64,000 bases of DNA from Flavobacterium sediminis (GCF_003148385.1 NZ_CP029463.1:2418001-2482000), one strand, 5' to 3'. Positions 53,283 to 62,584 are shown, counted from the first letter of the stretch. Made by a program: numbers and translations. The notes: a model not told the origin generated them from the sequence alone.

Positions 53283-55316
53283 ATGCCAACATTAAAACCA
53301 CAGCCTCTAGGCTACCCACATGCAGGAGCCGGGACAGTAGAAATTTTATTAGAAAAAGAAGACGGAGCTGATTTTTCAGTTGTTTTTTCACCGGATCCGA
53401 ATAATATTGAACTTCGGGAAGGAAATGAGCCGATGCAGTTTTATTATTATCCGAAATATCCAAGATTAGCTAAAGAACCGGGAAAAGACGGAAAGTATAA
53501 ATTTTCAATGCAGGTCTTTAAATCAGAAGGAGATTCTGCAACAGTGATCGGAGCTGAAGGCTTAGAAGAAGAAGCAGGAGCCTATACAACCTTAACGTCT
53601 ACAATTGATGTACCGGAAGATTTGTTGAAGAAAGCAATCGATAAACTAAAAGACAGATTGCATACGCAGTATAACAACAACAGACAGGGAAAATTATTCG
53701 GACTGTTCTCATTTTTAAAAGGAGTAGACAGAGATTTTAACGAAACAAATGTTCGCCCGATACAATTGGTAGAAAATAATATCTCTCTGCGTGTTGTAGG
53801 AGAAGAGTCTAAAGAAAATCCGTTCGGTGGAGCAAACCCATGGGCTTTCAATGTACAGGGAGACGGTGCCGGAACTACTTTCGGCCTCGGTGAAAATTCT
53901 TTTTCTGTCTTAATGGGACGTAACAGTGCTTCCTTAGTTAAAAGTGCATTAGAGAACGGTACTAACAATTTACAGGTTGTGAATAACATCAAGTATAAAG
54001 CTTATTTACCGACTACCACAATTAAAACGACTATTGATGTACAAAAAGTCCACAGTTATTTCTCTTCAAAAGTAAAAGCAGAAGTTTCGTTTGTAAGCTT
54101 AAGTTGGGAACGAGAATACGAAAAGATTGTAACTAGCGGAGGAATTATCTCAGAGGTAATTACCGATACTCAATTCACAAATGAGGAGAGAGAGAAATTT
54201 GAGCAGGAATTATTGTCAAAACAACGTGATTTTGCATTTCAATTGGTTCAGAAAGAGATTTTTGACAAGCCGGAAAAACAATTTACACCAGCCGATGATC
54301 CTAAAGTAAAAGGAGGTTTTTTCCGTTTCTTAAGAGGTGATGTAGGAGTTGGGGTAAGCATTAAATCAGGGAAACAGATCCGTAAAGTTAAATTTACAGA
54401 TGAAATTAAGTTCTCTGCAATTGAAGTAATGAATTCAAAGATAGATGCTAATTTAACTCCGTTAACTACAAAATCAGGAGAAGCAGCTAAAAAAGATCTG
54501 GCAAAATACATTACTGAAGTACGTTTAGATGAAGACTGGAGAAAAGTTCAGGTGATCGCTTCTTTGAACGGAGGTTTGATCAAAACGGATAAAGACGGCG
54601 ATATTGTGAATGACAGTCCGGTTAGTCAGGTGTCTATTGAAGTAGGTTATCCTGATTCTAACGGAAGCATCGTATGGAAAAGTTCCGGAAGGATGTTAGC
54701 GCCGGGCGGAACACCTTATGTAAAAACTACATCCAGATCCGGTAAAGAGATCGATGCCGTTTTGCCGGCTACGTGGAACGACAGATCAATGGATAAAAAT
54801 GCTTTTGTTTTCGACTTTGTTAAAAATGAGGGGGCAAACGGAAGTAAAGTAAAGGTTCGTGAAAATATTATGTATGAAAAGGACAAACGTGTAAAGATCA
54901 AGGATAAAGAGTACGAGTTTGAATTTGAAGGAACCAAATTGTTCATTCCGCTACCTATTGAGAACATGATTAATTACACCTTATCAACAGAAGAATTGTA
55001 CGAATGTGATACGTTGGAAGTGACTTTCAAAGCAGATAAAATGTCGAGTAAGAAGTTTAAATTCACTTCAGAGAATTATGAAGATCTTATTCCTTATCGT
55101 GTATGGTATGAATCAGGGTATGCTATTAAAAATACCAAATATAAAATCAAATATACCTGTAAAGGAAAGATCGGTAATAAGAGCAAAAAAGTAACTATCA
55201 CCACGCCTTATATGGAGTTGGATTATTTAGAAGGAGATGTGTTATTTGAAATACCAACTGACACAGAAGCTAAGAACAAGGATATCCAAAAAATAAGAGA
55301 TGAGTTCTCAAGTTGA
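53283..55316 (+). CDS. Large orphan protein, first gene of a four-gene operon
   Basis: This 677-residue protein has no signal peptide, membrane segment or family that I recognise. It starts 'MPTLKPQPLGYPHAGAGTVE'. The N-terminal 100 residues look beta-rich ('VEILLEKEDGADFSVVFSPD'). There is a Gly/Asn-rich middle region (about 180-225), a beta/helical segment ('TIKTTIDVQKVHSYFSSKVK', about 245-264; a charged helix rich in Glu/Lys near 300-330) and a long C-terminal beta region with many Lys/Glu. The composition is that of a soluble, probably multi-domain structural or binding protein. The gene order with a CYTH-like protein and a CHAP amidase is its only clue. A leader with two hairpins precedes it. 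Confidence 0.75.
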   Translation: MPTLKPQPLGYPHAGAGTVEILLEKEDGADFSVVFSPDPNNIELREGNEPMQFYYYPKYPRLAKEPGKDGKYKFSMQVFKSEGDSATVIGAEGLEEEAGAYTTLTSTIDVPEDLLKKAIDKLKDRLHTQYNNNRQGKLFGLFSFLKGVDRDFNETNVRPIQLVENNISLRVVGEESKENPFGGANPWAFNVQGDGAGTTFGLGENSFSVLMGRNSASLVKSALENGTNNLQVVNNIKYKAYLPTTTIKTTIDVQKVHSYFSSKVKAEVSFVSLSWEREYEKIVTSGGIISEVITDTQFTNEEREKFEQELLSKQRDFAFQLVQKEIFDKPEKQFTPADDPKVKGGFFRFLRGDVGVGVSIKSGKQIRKVKFTDEIKFSAIEVMNSKIDANLTPLTTKSGEAAKKDLAKYITEVRLDEDWRKVQVIASLNGGLIKTDKDGDIVNDSPVSQVSIEVGYPDSNGSIVWKSSGRMLAPGGTPYVKTTSRSGKEIDAVLPATWNDRSMDKNAFVFDFVKNEGANGSKVKVRENIMYEKDKRVKIKDKEYEFEFEGTKLFIPLPIENMINYTLSTEELYECDTLEVTFKADKMSSKKFKFTSENYEDLIPYRVWYESGYAIKNTKYKIKYTCKGKIGNKSKKVTITTPYMELDYLEGDVLFEIPTDTEAKNKDIQKIRDEFSS

Positions 55317-55390
55317 GTATTTTGAAAAGAAAAGGGAGAATATTTCATTCTCCTTTTTCCTTCAAAAGGTAACATTTAAACTATAGAAAC

Positions 55391-57523
55391 ATGCCAGACA
55401 CTCAAAAAGTATACAAAGTAAAAGGAGAAAAGTTAGTGCCCGTAAACAGATTCAATCTGGAACCGGCAGCTCCCGTTACCGTATTAGGAAAAAATGTGAT
55501 CGGAAAAAGATCGGTAGTAGTTGCCCATCCGGTGGTGCAATCGATCGAGATGAAAAAAGGAATAATCCCGTTGTTCAAAACCAAAAAAGAATACACACCT
55601 TTTATAGAAAATGTAGAACAGTTTAATGAGGGATCTAAATTTAAAGCCCATGAGGATAATAGAGTACAAATGGGATTTCCTCAAATTCAGATAACACCTT
55701 ATAAACAAACCCTCTTTTATTATGAAAATGTATTCGATGCAGATGGAAATATAAAAGGCTACATGGGTAAAGTTTTAGTCGGATACCAACTTTCAAAAAG
55801 CAGGTCACGATTGCAACAAAACATTGATCTGTCATTGAGTCAGGCTACACTGCAATTAAAAATTTCTGACGATGAAACAACGCTGATCAATGGAGTAATT
55901 CATCACGATAGCAATTATATCGAATTTAACCTGAAAGATGAAGCGGTAAAAATAGCCTTTACCAATCTGATTACTCAGATAGAAGATTTACAGTGTAGTA
56001 TTGATCTTTATTTCGAGTTCAAAGGATATACAGAAGTAAAGTTCCGCCCGATTATTTCATTAAGCCCGATAACGGCTTTGCGTAAAGATTTGTCTAAAGA
56101 CATCATAAAAAAAGCAAATGCGCAGAGGAAGTTAAAAGTGAGTACCTTGAACTTCAGGAAAAGCAATGTTATAAGAGCAAAAGCAGCTAATGTAAAAGTT
56201 GCGGATAAAAAGGTAAAAATGTCTTTACCCAAAGAAACGGAAACAATTGTTAAGTCTACATACATCTACAAACACAATCAGACTTTAAATTTTAATCTGT
56301 CAAGCGGCTTGTTTAAAACATTAAACAATGAAAAGGTCGAAGCTAATCCGTTTAGGCTAAATGATGTGTTTTCAGAGTTTCAGCAAATTTACATGACCGC
56401 ATTTCCTTTTGATACTCTGACGATCTATAAATCAACACTTCAACCCAATACGTTCCTAATTGTTCCTAAAAAGTATTTTATAGCAAGAACTTCAGACGAT
56501 TTTAGCCCTTGCGTTGAAATTTCTTTTTTCGCAAATGTTGAAAGCTCACAAGAAGAGTTGTCTAAAGTAGTATTTGATTTTGCAATCGGACCGGATTTCT
56601 CAGGATTTGATAGTGCTAAACTGGAATTAGAGCTCAAAAGGAACCGTTTTCTGGATGACGAAAGCGATATCAGATTCCTTTTTCCTAACGATTTGCCGGA
56701 TGCAGAGATCGAGATTACAGGGAATAACCTTTTACAGAATGCCACGGTAGTTAAGGACGGGAAGTATTACCAACTTAATTACGAAACAGAATCGCTTAGG
56801 GATTCCAATCTTCTTTTCAACGCTTTGCAAAACGGAATTTCTCAATATGCTAATCTGAACTTCATTTATAAAGAGATCAAAGACTCCAGTATTATTGATA
56901 CAAATATCAATAAAACGATCGGCAATGCAATAGAAGCATCGTTAGACAATGACAAGAAGACAATTACATTAGAGAATTTTTCATTATCTGATTGTATTTT
57001 GAGTGATATGGTCGTTAGGGACGAAAGTAAGGAAGTCTTTTTTAATCAAACTTTTTTTCAGACGTTTCCGGTATTGAAATCCAGTGAATCAAAAGAGATC
57101 ACGTATGATGCCATAAATACACTATTGGATAACAGAACATTGAATAGCATTGAATTGAAATACGAAATCGTAGAAGATATACAGAAAGAAATCGCTACAC
57201 AGGTTTCACAAGACTCTGATTTAAGAAGATATATTTCAGTACTTATTGATTCCCAACCGAAAGAAGTTGAACGCATTCAACTCGATGTTGAGGTTGTCAA
57301 TTCGCAAAGTCTTTTCAATTTCGAAACGTTGAAAGAAGATCTCAAAGATCCGCTAAAAAGAGCTTTCAATTTTAGTTTTATTATTCCCGGAAAACAGAAC
57401 AGTCAAAACATCAATTATTCTATAAAATATTTTGATGAAAACTATAATTTGATAAAGATAACAACGAAGAGTTTGAATTATAGTGAATCGGCAACTCTAA
57501 GGATTCCCGGATTGATGTCTTGA
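55391..57523 (+). CDS. Large orphan beta-rich protein, second gene of the operon
   Basis: A 710-residue protein, not recognised. There is no signal peptide: the first residues are polar ('MPDTQKVYKVKGEKLVPVNR'). Its sequence is mostly alternating hydrophobic/polar strands with Asn, Ser, Asp and Phe, and no low-complexity repeat. It starts 74 bp after the first gene; a GGGAGAA / TTCTCC hairpin (about 55333-55355) with a T-rich tail lies between them and might reduce expression of this gene. It could be a partner of the 677-residue protein, since the two are similar in size and style and always adjacent here, but no detailed likeness was found by eye. Confidence 0.75.
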   Translation: MPDTQKVYKVKGEKLVPVNRFNLEPAAPVTVLGKNVIGKRSVVVAHPVVQSIEMKKGIIPLFKTKKEYTPFIENVEQFNEGSKFKAHEDNRVQMGFPQIQITPYKQTLFYYENVFDADGNIKGYMGKVLVGYQLSKSRSRLQQNIDLSLSQATLQLKISDDETTLINGVIHHDSNYIEFNLKDEAVKIAFTNLITQIEDLQCSIDLYFEFKGYTEVKFRPIISLSPITALRKDLSKDIIKKANAQRKLKVSTLNFRKSNVIRAKAANVKVADKKVKMSLPKETETIVKSTYIYKHNQTLNFNLSSGLFKTLNNEKVEANPFRLNDVFSEFQQIYMTAFPFDTLTIYKSTLQPNTFLIVPKKYFIARTSDDFSPCVEISFFANVESSQEELSKVVFDFAIGPDFSGFDSAKLELELKRNRFLDDESDIRFLFPNDLPDAEIEITGNNLLQNATVVKDGKYYQLNYETESLRDSNLLFNALQNGISQYANLNFIYKEIKDSSIIDTNINKTIGNAIEASLDNDKKTITLENFSLSDCILSDMVVRDESKEVFFNQTFFQTFPVLKSSESKEITYDAINTLLDNRTLNSIELKYEIVEDIQKEIATQVSQDSDLRRYISVLIDSQPKEVERIQLDVEVVNSQSLFNFETLKEDLKDPLKRAFNFSFIIPGKQNSQNINYSIKYFDENYNLIKITTKSLNYSESATLRIPGLMS

Positions 57524-57559
57524 ACCGAATACATTAAAAAATTATAAAGCTAAAGAAAA

Positions 57560-58201
57560 ATGTTAAAGAGTGCAGAGGTTCGTTGGCTCCTGAACAAAGG
57601 CCAGGAAAAACAGATAGAGCATTGGTTTGCAACTTATGACCAACAGTTTGGGCTGGAAGATAATTACCCTCGATACGATTATTATCTGAGCCTGCCTGAT
57701 ATCGATTCGTTAGGGATAAAGATAAGAGATCCCAGAGAAATGAAAGAAGGACTGGTTTCTCATGTGGAGATCAAAAAACAAATAGAGGAAAACAAAACGT
57801 TTAAATTCAACGAGCATATTGAAGGACAACTGAATACTTGGATAAAGTATAGTGTTAAGTTAGTTGATGCCCCTTTAATTGTAGAAATTCTAAATTCAGG
57901 AAATACCACAACCGGGTGGATTCCGGTAGCAAAAGATCGCTTGATCTTGAAATACGACTTGAATACCAGAAAATTAGTTAGTGCAACTACGTTTGTTGAT
58001 GAAGGTTGCGGTATTGAGCTTACCCGTTTTAAACTGAAAGAAAAGAGCATTTATACCTTCGGTTTTGAAGCTTTTAGTAAGTCGGATCAGGAAAAAAGAA
58101 ATCTGTTCCGTACTCTTCCGCTAATTTTTGAATCTGTCGGAAAGATAGAATTGAATAAGAAAAATTCAAAATCGTATCCGGAAATTTTACAACAATACTA
58201 A
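57560..58201 (+). CDS. CYTH-like protein (SAE-RW family), third gene of the operon
   Basis: A 213-residue soluble protein. It opens with 'LKSAEVRWLLNKGQEKQIEH' and has 'YDYYLSLPDIDSLGIKIRDP' (about 40-60). Near the end come 'FVDEGCGIELTRFKLKEKSI' and 'YTFGFEAFSK'. This is the pattern I know from short bacterial proteins that start SAExRWF and end GC-x-ELT...GFEAF, which look like CYTH/triphosphate-tunnel domains. Family members are largely uncharacterised; if the fold is right it could bind or cleave a triphosphate or nucleotide signal. It starts 36 bp after the 710-residue gene and ends 13 bp before the amidase gene, so it is firmly in the operon. Confidence 0.6.
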   Translation: MLKSAEVRWLLNKGQEKQIEHWFATYDQQFGLEDNYPRYDYYLSLPDIDSLGIKIRDPREMKEGLVSHVEIKKQIEENKTFKFNEHIEGQLNTWIKYSVKLVDAPLIVEILNSGNTTTGWIPVAKDRLILKYDLNTRKLVSATTFVDEGCGIELTRFKLKEKSIYTFGFEAFSKSDQEKRNLFRTLPLIFESVGKIELNKKNSKSYPEILQQY

Positions 58202-58214
58202 AAAAACAAAAACA

Positions 58215-58973
58215 ATGAATTATCCAGGAAGAATTATAAAAAAAGGAGAGAGCGATAAAACTATCGTTAAAGCCATTCAGGAGAGAATAAATGAGTTAGG
58301 GATTGCCAATCTGGTAGTAGATGGAGATTTTGGTTATAAAACACACAATGCAGTGAAATTATACCAGAGCAGAACATTAGATGAAAACGGATTTCCACTT
58401 ATTGCAGACGGTAAAGTAGGACCGATTACATGGAAATTTTTATTTGGAGAAGAATCAATTCCTGTCGTAACTACAACAGATGATGTTTTTCTACAAAAAG
58501 TAATAGAAATAGCTCGGACTCAGATAGGAGAACTGGAAGATCCATTAGGGAGTAATAGAGGACCAATGGTGGATGAATATTTAGGATCAGTAGGCTTGTC
58601 AGGAGGATATGCTTGGTGCATGAGCTTTGTGTATTGGTGCTTTGATGAAGCAGCTAAAGAATTAGGGCAAACGAATCCATTAGTAAAGACAGGAGGTTGT
58701 TTGTATCAGTGGGATAAAACGATTCAGCCCAAGATTACTGCAAAAGACGCTGTAAACGATCCTGAATTAATAGTTCCGGGGGCTGTTTTTATAATATCTT
58801 ATGGTAGCGGACTTGGCCACACAGGAATAGTTGAATCGGTTCAAGGCGGCTATATCACAACGATCGAGGGAAATACAAACAATACAAATTCCAGAGAAGG
58901 AATAGGCGTTTTCAGACTGAGTTCAAGAAAGATTAATTCTGTGAACAAAGGGTTTATTACTTGTTCTGCTTAA
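58215..58973 (+). CDS. Peptidoglycan-binding and CHAP-domain amidase
   Basis: A 252-residue protein with a PG_binding_1-type domain at about 14-75 ('QERINELGIANLVVDGDFGY', 'TVGPITWKF'-type motif, here KVGPITWKF). A CHAP/NlpC-like catalytic domain follows at about 100-250: the Cys in 'GYAWCMSFVYWCFDEAAKEL', His in 'GLGHTGIVES' and the polar residue in 'TIEGNTNNTN'. It should cut peptidoglycan cross-bridges or stems. It has no signal peptide ('MNYPGRIIKKGESDKTIVKA'), so it is either held in the cytosol until release or exported by a non-Sec route. It closes the four-gene operon. Confidence 0.85.
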   Translation: MNYPGRIIKKGESDKTIVKAIQERINELGIANLVVDGDFGYKTHNAVKLYQSRTLDENGFPLIADGKVGPITWKFLFGEESIPVVTTTDDVFLQKVIEIARTQIGELEDPLGSNRGPMVDEYLGSVGLSGGYAWCMSFVYWCFDEAAKELGQTNPLVKTGGCLYQWDKTIQPKITAKDAVNDPELIVPGAVFIISYGSGLGHTGIVESVQGGYITTIEGNTNNTNSREGIGVFRLSSRKINSVNKGFITCSA

Positions 58974-58982
58974 AAGAACAGC

Positions 58983-60068
58983 TTATTTAAAATACTTTTC
59001 CAGTAAGATCTGAGCGGCGGCAAAAGGTGAAATTTCATTGTTTTGCACCGCTTTTTTGTTTTGTTCTAATAAGATTTTGATTTCCGGATGACTGTAAAAA
59101 CGGTTTTTCAATTGTTCGTTTATCGTTTCCAACATCCAGTATTGGTTTTGCTCCTGTCTTTTGTGTTCGAAATACTGATTTTCTTTCGTTAGTTCAAAAT
59201 AGTCCGCTATAATTTGCCAAACTTGGTCAATTCCTGTTTTCTCATAAGCACTACAAGTCGTTACTTTCGGTGTCCAACCGCTATTTTTAGCCGGAAATAA
59301 ATGCAACGCTCGGTTAAATTCGGTTTTGGCTAACTTTGCTTTCGCAATATTATCGCCATCGGCTTTATTAATCACAATCGTGTCAGCCATTTCCATAATT
59401 CCGCGTTTTATCCCTTGCAATTCATCGCCGGCACCGGCAATTTTTAGTAATAAAAAGAAATCAACCATACTGTGAACTGCAGTTTCACTTTGCCCCACAC
59501 CAACAGTTTCAATAATAATGGTATCAAAACCACAAGCTTCACACAAAATAATCGTTTCTCTTGTTTTTCGGGCTACACCGCCTAAACTATCTCCAGAAGC
59601 ACTCGGACGGATATATGCATTTTCGTCTTTGACCAATTCTTCCATTCGGGTTTTATCACCCAAAATACTACCGTGACTAATTGACGAACTTGGGTCTACC
59701 GCTAAAACCGCTACTTTCTTCCCAATAGCAGTCAAATATTTTCCAAAAGCTTCAATAAATGTACTTTTTCCCACGCCTGGAACTCCCGTAATTCCTATTC
59801 GAACCGATTGGTTGGCATGAGGCAAACATCCTTGAATCACTTCATTTGCTTTGTCCAAATGTTCCGTATTGGTACTTTCAATTAATGTTATCGCCCTACT
59901 CAATGCTATTTTATCGCCTTTCAAAATTCCTTCAACTAATTCATTGGCAGAAGGTTGTTTTCTTCTGAATTGCTTTACGTTTTGCGCAACCGATTGGTTA
60001 ACCGAATCGGGTTGTTTTACGCCATCTTTTTCGTAAAGAGCTGTTGGAGTTTTGCTGTGCTTTGCCAC
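58983..60068 (-). CDS. meaB: Methylmalonyl-CoA mutase-associated GTPase MeaB
   Basis: I take GTG at 60068 as start, giving 361 residues; the open frame continues upstream only to a TTG at 60116 that adds an unlikely hydrophobic stretch. MeaB/ArgK motifs are clear: Walker A 'IGITGVPGVGKSTFIEAF' (about 90-107), 'AVLAVDPSSSISHGSILGDK', 'IIETVGVGQSETAVHSMVDF', and 'VINKADGDN' for guanine specificity. MeaB protects and loads B12 methylmalonyl-CoA mutase. IcmF (17970-21416) has its own G-protein domain, so this MeaB probably serves a separate mutase outside the window. Convergent with the four-gene operon; 9 bp between stops. Confidence 0.92.
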   Translation of the reverse strand: MAKHSKTPTALYEKDGVKQPDSVNQSVAQNVKQFRRKQPSANELVEGILKGDKIALSRAITLIESTNTEHLDKANEVIQGCLPHANQSVRIGITGVPGVGKSTFIEAFGKYLTAIGKKVAVLAVDPSSSISHGSILGDKTRMEELVKDENAYIRPSASGDSLGGVARKTRETIILCEACGFDTIIIETVGVGQSETAVHSMVDFFLLLKIAGAGDELQGIKRGIMEMADTIVINKADGDNIAKAKLAKTEFNRALHLFPAKNSGWTPKVTTCSAYEKTGIDQVWQIIADYFELTKENQYFEHKRQEQNQYWMLETINEQLKNRFYSHPEIKILLEQNKKAVQNNEISPFAAAQILLEKYFK

Positions 60069-60239
60069 TTGAATACGTTTTTGTGTAAAATTACTGAAAA
60101 CTGTAAAATAAAACAATCACAACTATTCATTCAAAAGCAATACTCAACATTATTGAATTTTTCTAACTTTATGGAAGAATTAGGTTTCTTTACCGATAGT
60201 TTCCTGTAACTTTGTTAGACTAACGCCCAATAAAACAGA

Positions 60240-61151
60240 ATGGATAATATTATTTTACTTTTTGGATGCCTTCTTTTAGGTGTTCTTTTTCAAAAAGTTC
60301 CTGCTTTTCCTAAAAATGCTCATCAAGCATTAAATCAATTTGTAATTTACGTTTCCATTCCGGCTATCGCCTTATATTACATTCCAAAAATAGAACTCAA
60401 TGCGTCTTTGTTATATCCTTTAGGAATAGCTTGGTTAGGTTTTGGATTGTCTTTTGTCTTTTTCTATGGATTGGGAAAATTATTAGGTTGGTCCAAAAAA
60501 TTAATCGGATGTCTAATTGTAGTAAGTGGTTTAGGCAACACTTCCTTCGTTGGTTTTCCGGTAATTGAAGCGTTATACGGCAAAGAAGGAATTGAAACGG
60601 CTATTATTGTAGACCAACCCGGTTCTTTCGTAGTCATGTCAACTTTAGGAATTATTGTTGCTACGAGTTTTTCAAAAGAAACGCCAAGTGCTAAAACACT
60701 TTTAACCAAAATTTTAAAATTCCCACCTTTTCTAGCCTTTTTTTTAGGTTTAATGCTGAATCTTTTTAAAGTAGATTTCCCTATGGATCTGCAAAGTGTT
60801 TTTCAACGCGTAGGCGCAACAGTTTCACCAGTTGCCTTAGTAGCAGTTGGGCTTCAGTTAAAATTTGAACGCAGAAGTTTGCATTGGCCATTTTTAGGCG
60901 TTGGTCTACTTTTTAAATTAATCATAACCCCTTTGTTCTTTTTTGTACTCTACAAATTAGTTTTAGGAGCCGATGGTTTACCTATTGATGTTTCCATTAT
61001 CGAAGCAGCAATGGCACCTATGATTACCGGGGCAATTTTGGCTTCCAGTTATGGTTTAAAACCCAAATTAAGTAACATGATGGTGGGCGTCGGAATTCCG
61101 CTTTCTTTTGTTACCTTAGTACTATGGTATTTTATTTTACTCCAATTTTAA
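60240..61151 (+). CDS. AEC-family auxin-efflux-like transporter
   Basis: A 303-residue AEC transporter with about ten membrane helices: 'ILLFGCLLLGVLFQKVPAFP' at the start, 'ALNQFVIYVSIPAIALYYIP' and the conserved 'LIVVSGLGNTSFVGFPVIEA' in the N-terminal half, then 'APMITGAILASSYGLKPKLS' near the end. AEC proteins carry organic anions such as malate or lactate. The FAD-linked dehydrogenase gene starts one base after its stop, so this carrier probably moves the substrate or product of that enzyme, most likely a hydroxy acid. Confidence 0.88.
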   Translation: MDNIILLFGCLLLGVLFQKVPAFPKNAHQALNQFVIYVSIPAIALYYIPKIELNASLLYPLGIAWLGFGLSFVFFYGLGKLLGWSKKLIGCLIVVSGLGNTSFVGFPVIEALYGKEGIETAIIVDQPGSFVVMSTLGIIVATSFSKETPSAKTLLTKILKFPPFLAFFLGLMLNLFKVDFPMDLQSVFQRVGATVSPVALVAVGLQLKFERRSLHWPFLGVGLLFKLIITPLFFFVLYKLVLGADGLPIDVSIIEAAMAPMITGAILASSYGLKPKLSNMMVGVGIPLSFVTLVLWYFILLQF

Positions 61152-61152
61152 T

Positions 61153-62550
61153 ATGGAATTAACAGCTCAACATATCAATGAATTAACCCAAATCGTTGGT
61201 GAAAATTTCATTTTTACAGATTTTGAAACTCGAAAAAAATACGGCTACGATGAAACGGAAGATTATAATTTTCCACCGCATGTTGTGGTAAAACCAGAAA
61301 ATACAGCGCAAATTTCGGCCGTGGTACAATTGGCAAATCAATATAAAATTCCGGTAGTTCCCATTGGTGGAAGAACTGGTTTAAGCGGTGGTGCATTAAG
61401 CATTCACGGCGGTATTGCACTTTCTACAGAACGATTAAATAGTATTGTAGCTATAGACGAAAAAAATCTTCAGGTTATTACCGAACCTGCAGTAATAACT
61501 CAGGTTTTGCGCGATACGGTTGCCGAAAAAGGTTTGTTTTATCCGGTTGATCCCAGTAGCATGGGAAGTTGTTTTATTGGGGGAAACATTGCCGAAAATT
61601 CTGGTGGTGCTCGAGCTGTAAAATATGGTGTAACCAAAGATTATGTCTTAAATTTAGAAGTAGTTTTGCCTAATGGCGAAATCATTTGGACGGGTGCCAA
61701 TACATTAAAAAATTCAACAGGTTACAACTTAACACAATTAATGGTCGGAAGCGAAGGAACTTTAGGAATTGTAACCAAAATTGTTTTGAAATTATTACCA
61801 CAAAACCAATTCAATGTTTTGATGTTGGTTCCGTTTTTCAAAGCCGATCAAGCTTGTGAAGCCGTTTCAGCTATTTTTAGAGCGGGAATTGTACCAAGTG
61901 CTTTAGAATTCATGGAACGAGACGCTATTGACTGGTCAGTGAAATATATTGACAACATCAATGTAACGGTAAAACCCGAACATCAAGCGCATTTACTTAT
62001 TGAAGTCGACGGAAATTATCCAGACGTTTTGATGCAGGAAGCCGAAAAGATTTTGAGTGTTGTGGAACAATTTGAAGTCGACGAAGTGCTATTTGCCGAT
62101 ACCGAAGATCAAAAAAATGCTTTATGGAGAATGCGTCGTGGTGTTGCCGAAGCCGTTAAAGCTAATTCTGTTTATAAAGAAGAAGATACGGTTGTGCCGC
62201 GCTATGAATTGCCTACGTTATTAAAAGGAATTAAAGAAGCCGGAAAAAAATATGGTTTTCAATCGGTTTGTTACGGACATGCCGGCGACGGAAATTTACA
62301 CGTGAACATCATCAAAGGAAATTTAACGGATGAGCAGTGGCAAACGGAAGTCAGAAAAGGAATTGTTGAGATTTTTGAATTGACTAAATCTTTAAACGGA
62401 ACATTATCGGGCGAACATGGCATTGGTTACGTACAAAAAGATTTTATGCCAATTATTTTCAATGAAACGAGTTTGAATTTAATGAAAGGAATCAAGCAAC
62501 TTTTTGATCCGAATAACATTATGAATCCCGGGAAAATTTTACCGAATTAG
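61153..62550 (+). CDS. FAD-linked 2-hydroxyacid dehydrogenase (GlcD-like)
   Basis: This 465-residue flavoenzyme has an FAD-binding type 4 domain ('NTAQISAVVQLANQYKIPVV', 'PIGGRTGLSGGALSIHGGIA', 'CFIGGNIAENSGGARAVKYG') and a C-terminal FAD-oxidase domain with the metal/substrate residues 'VCYGHAGDGNLHVNII' and 'SGEHGIGYVQKDF'. It oxidises D-lactate, glycolate or D-2-hydroxyglutarate, passing electrons to an acceptor; the exact substrate is not decidable by eye. It is paired with an AEC transporter (1-bp gap), forming an uptake-and-oxidation unit. Confidence 0.9.
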   Translation: MELTAQHINELTQIVGENFIFTDFETRKKYGYDETEDYNFPPHVVVKPENTAQISAVVQLANQYKIPVVPIGGRTGLSGGALSIHGGIALSTERLNSIVAIDEKNLQVITEPAVITQVLRDTVAEKGLFYPVDPSSMGSCFIGGNIAENSGGARAVKYGVTKDYVLNLEVVLPNGEIIWTGANTLKNSTGYNLTQLMVGSEGTLGIVTKIVLKLLPQNQFNVLMLVPFFKADQACEAVSAIFRAGIVPSALEFMERDAIDWSVKYIDNINVTVKPEHQAHLLIEVDGNYPDVLMQEAEKILSVVEQFEVDEVLFADTEDQKNALWRMRRGVAEAVKANSVYKEEDTVVPRYELPTLLKGIKEAGKKYGFQSVCYGHAGDGNLHVNIIKGNLTDEQWQTEVRKGIVEIFELTKSLNGTLSGEHGIGYVQKDFMPIIFNETSLNLMKGIKQLFDPNNIMNPGKILPN

Positions 62551-62555
62551 ATAAA

Positions 62556-62580
62556 AAAAGACCTCAATTTGAGGTCTTTT
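62556..62580. terminator. Bidirectional terminator
   Basis: AAAAGACCTCA (62556-62566) pairs with TGAGGTCTTTT (62570-62580), with A-residues to the left and T-rich sequence to the right. It lies between the convergent genes ending at 62550 and 62585. Confidence 0.85.
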
Positions 62581-62584
62581 CTTT

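Noticed and set aside
53283..58973. Prophage or contractile injection cluster
   Set aside because: No sheath, tube, baseplate, portal, capsid or integrase-like protein and no attachment repeats are visible.
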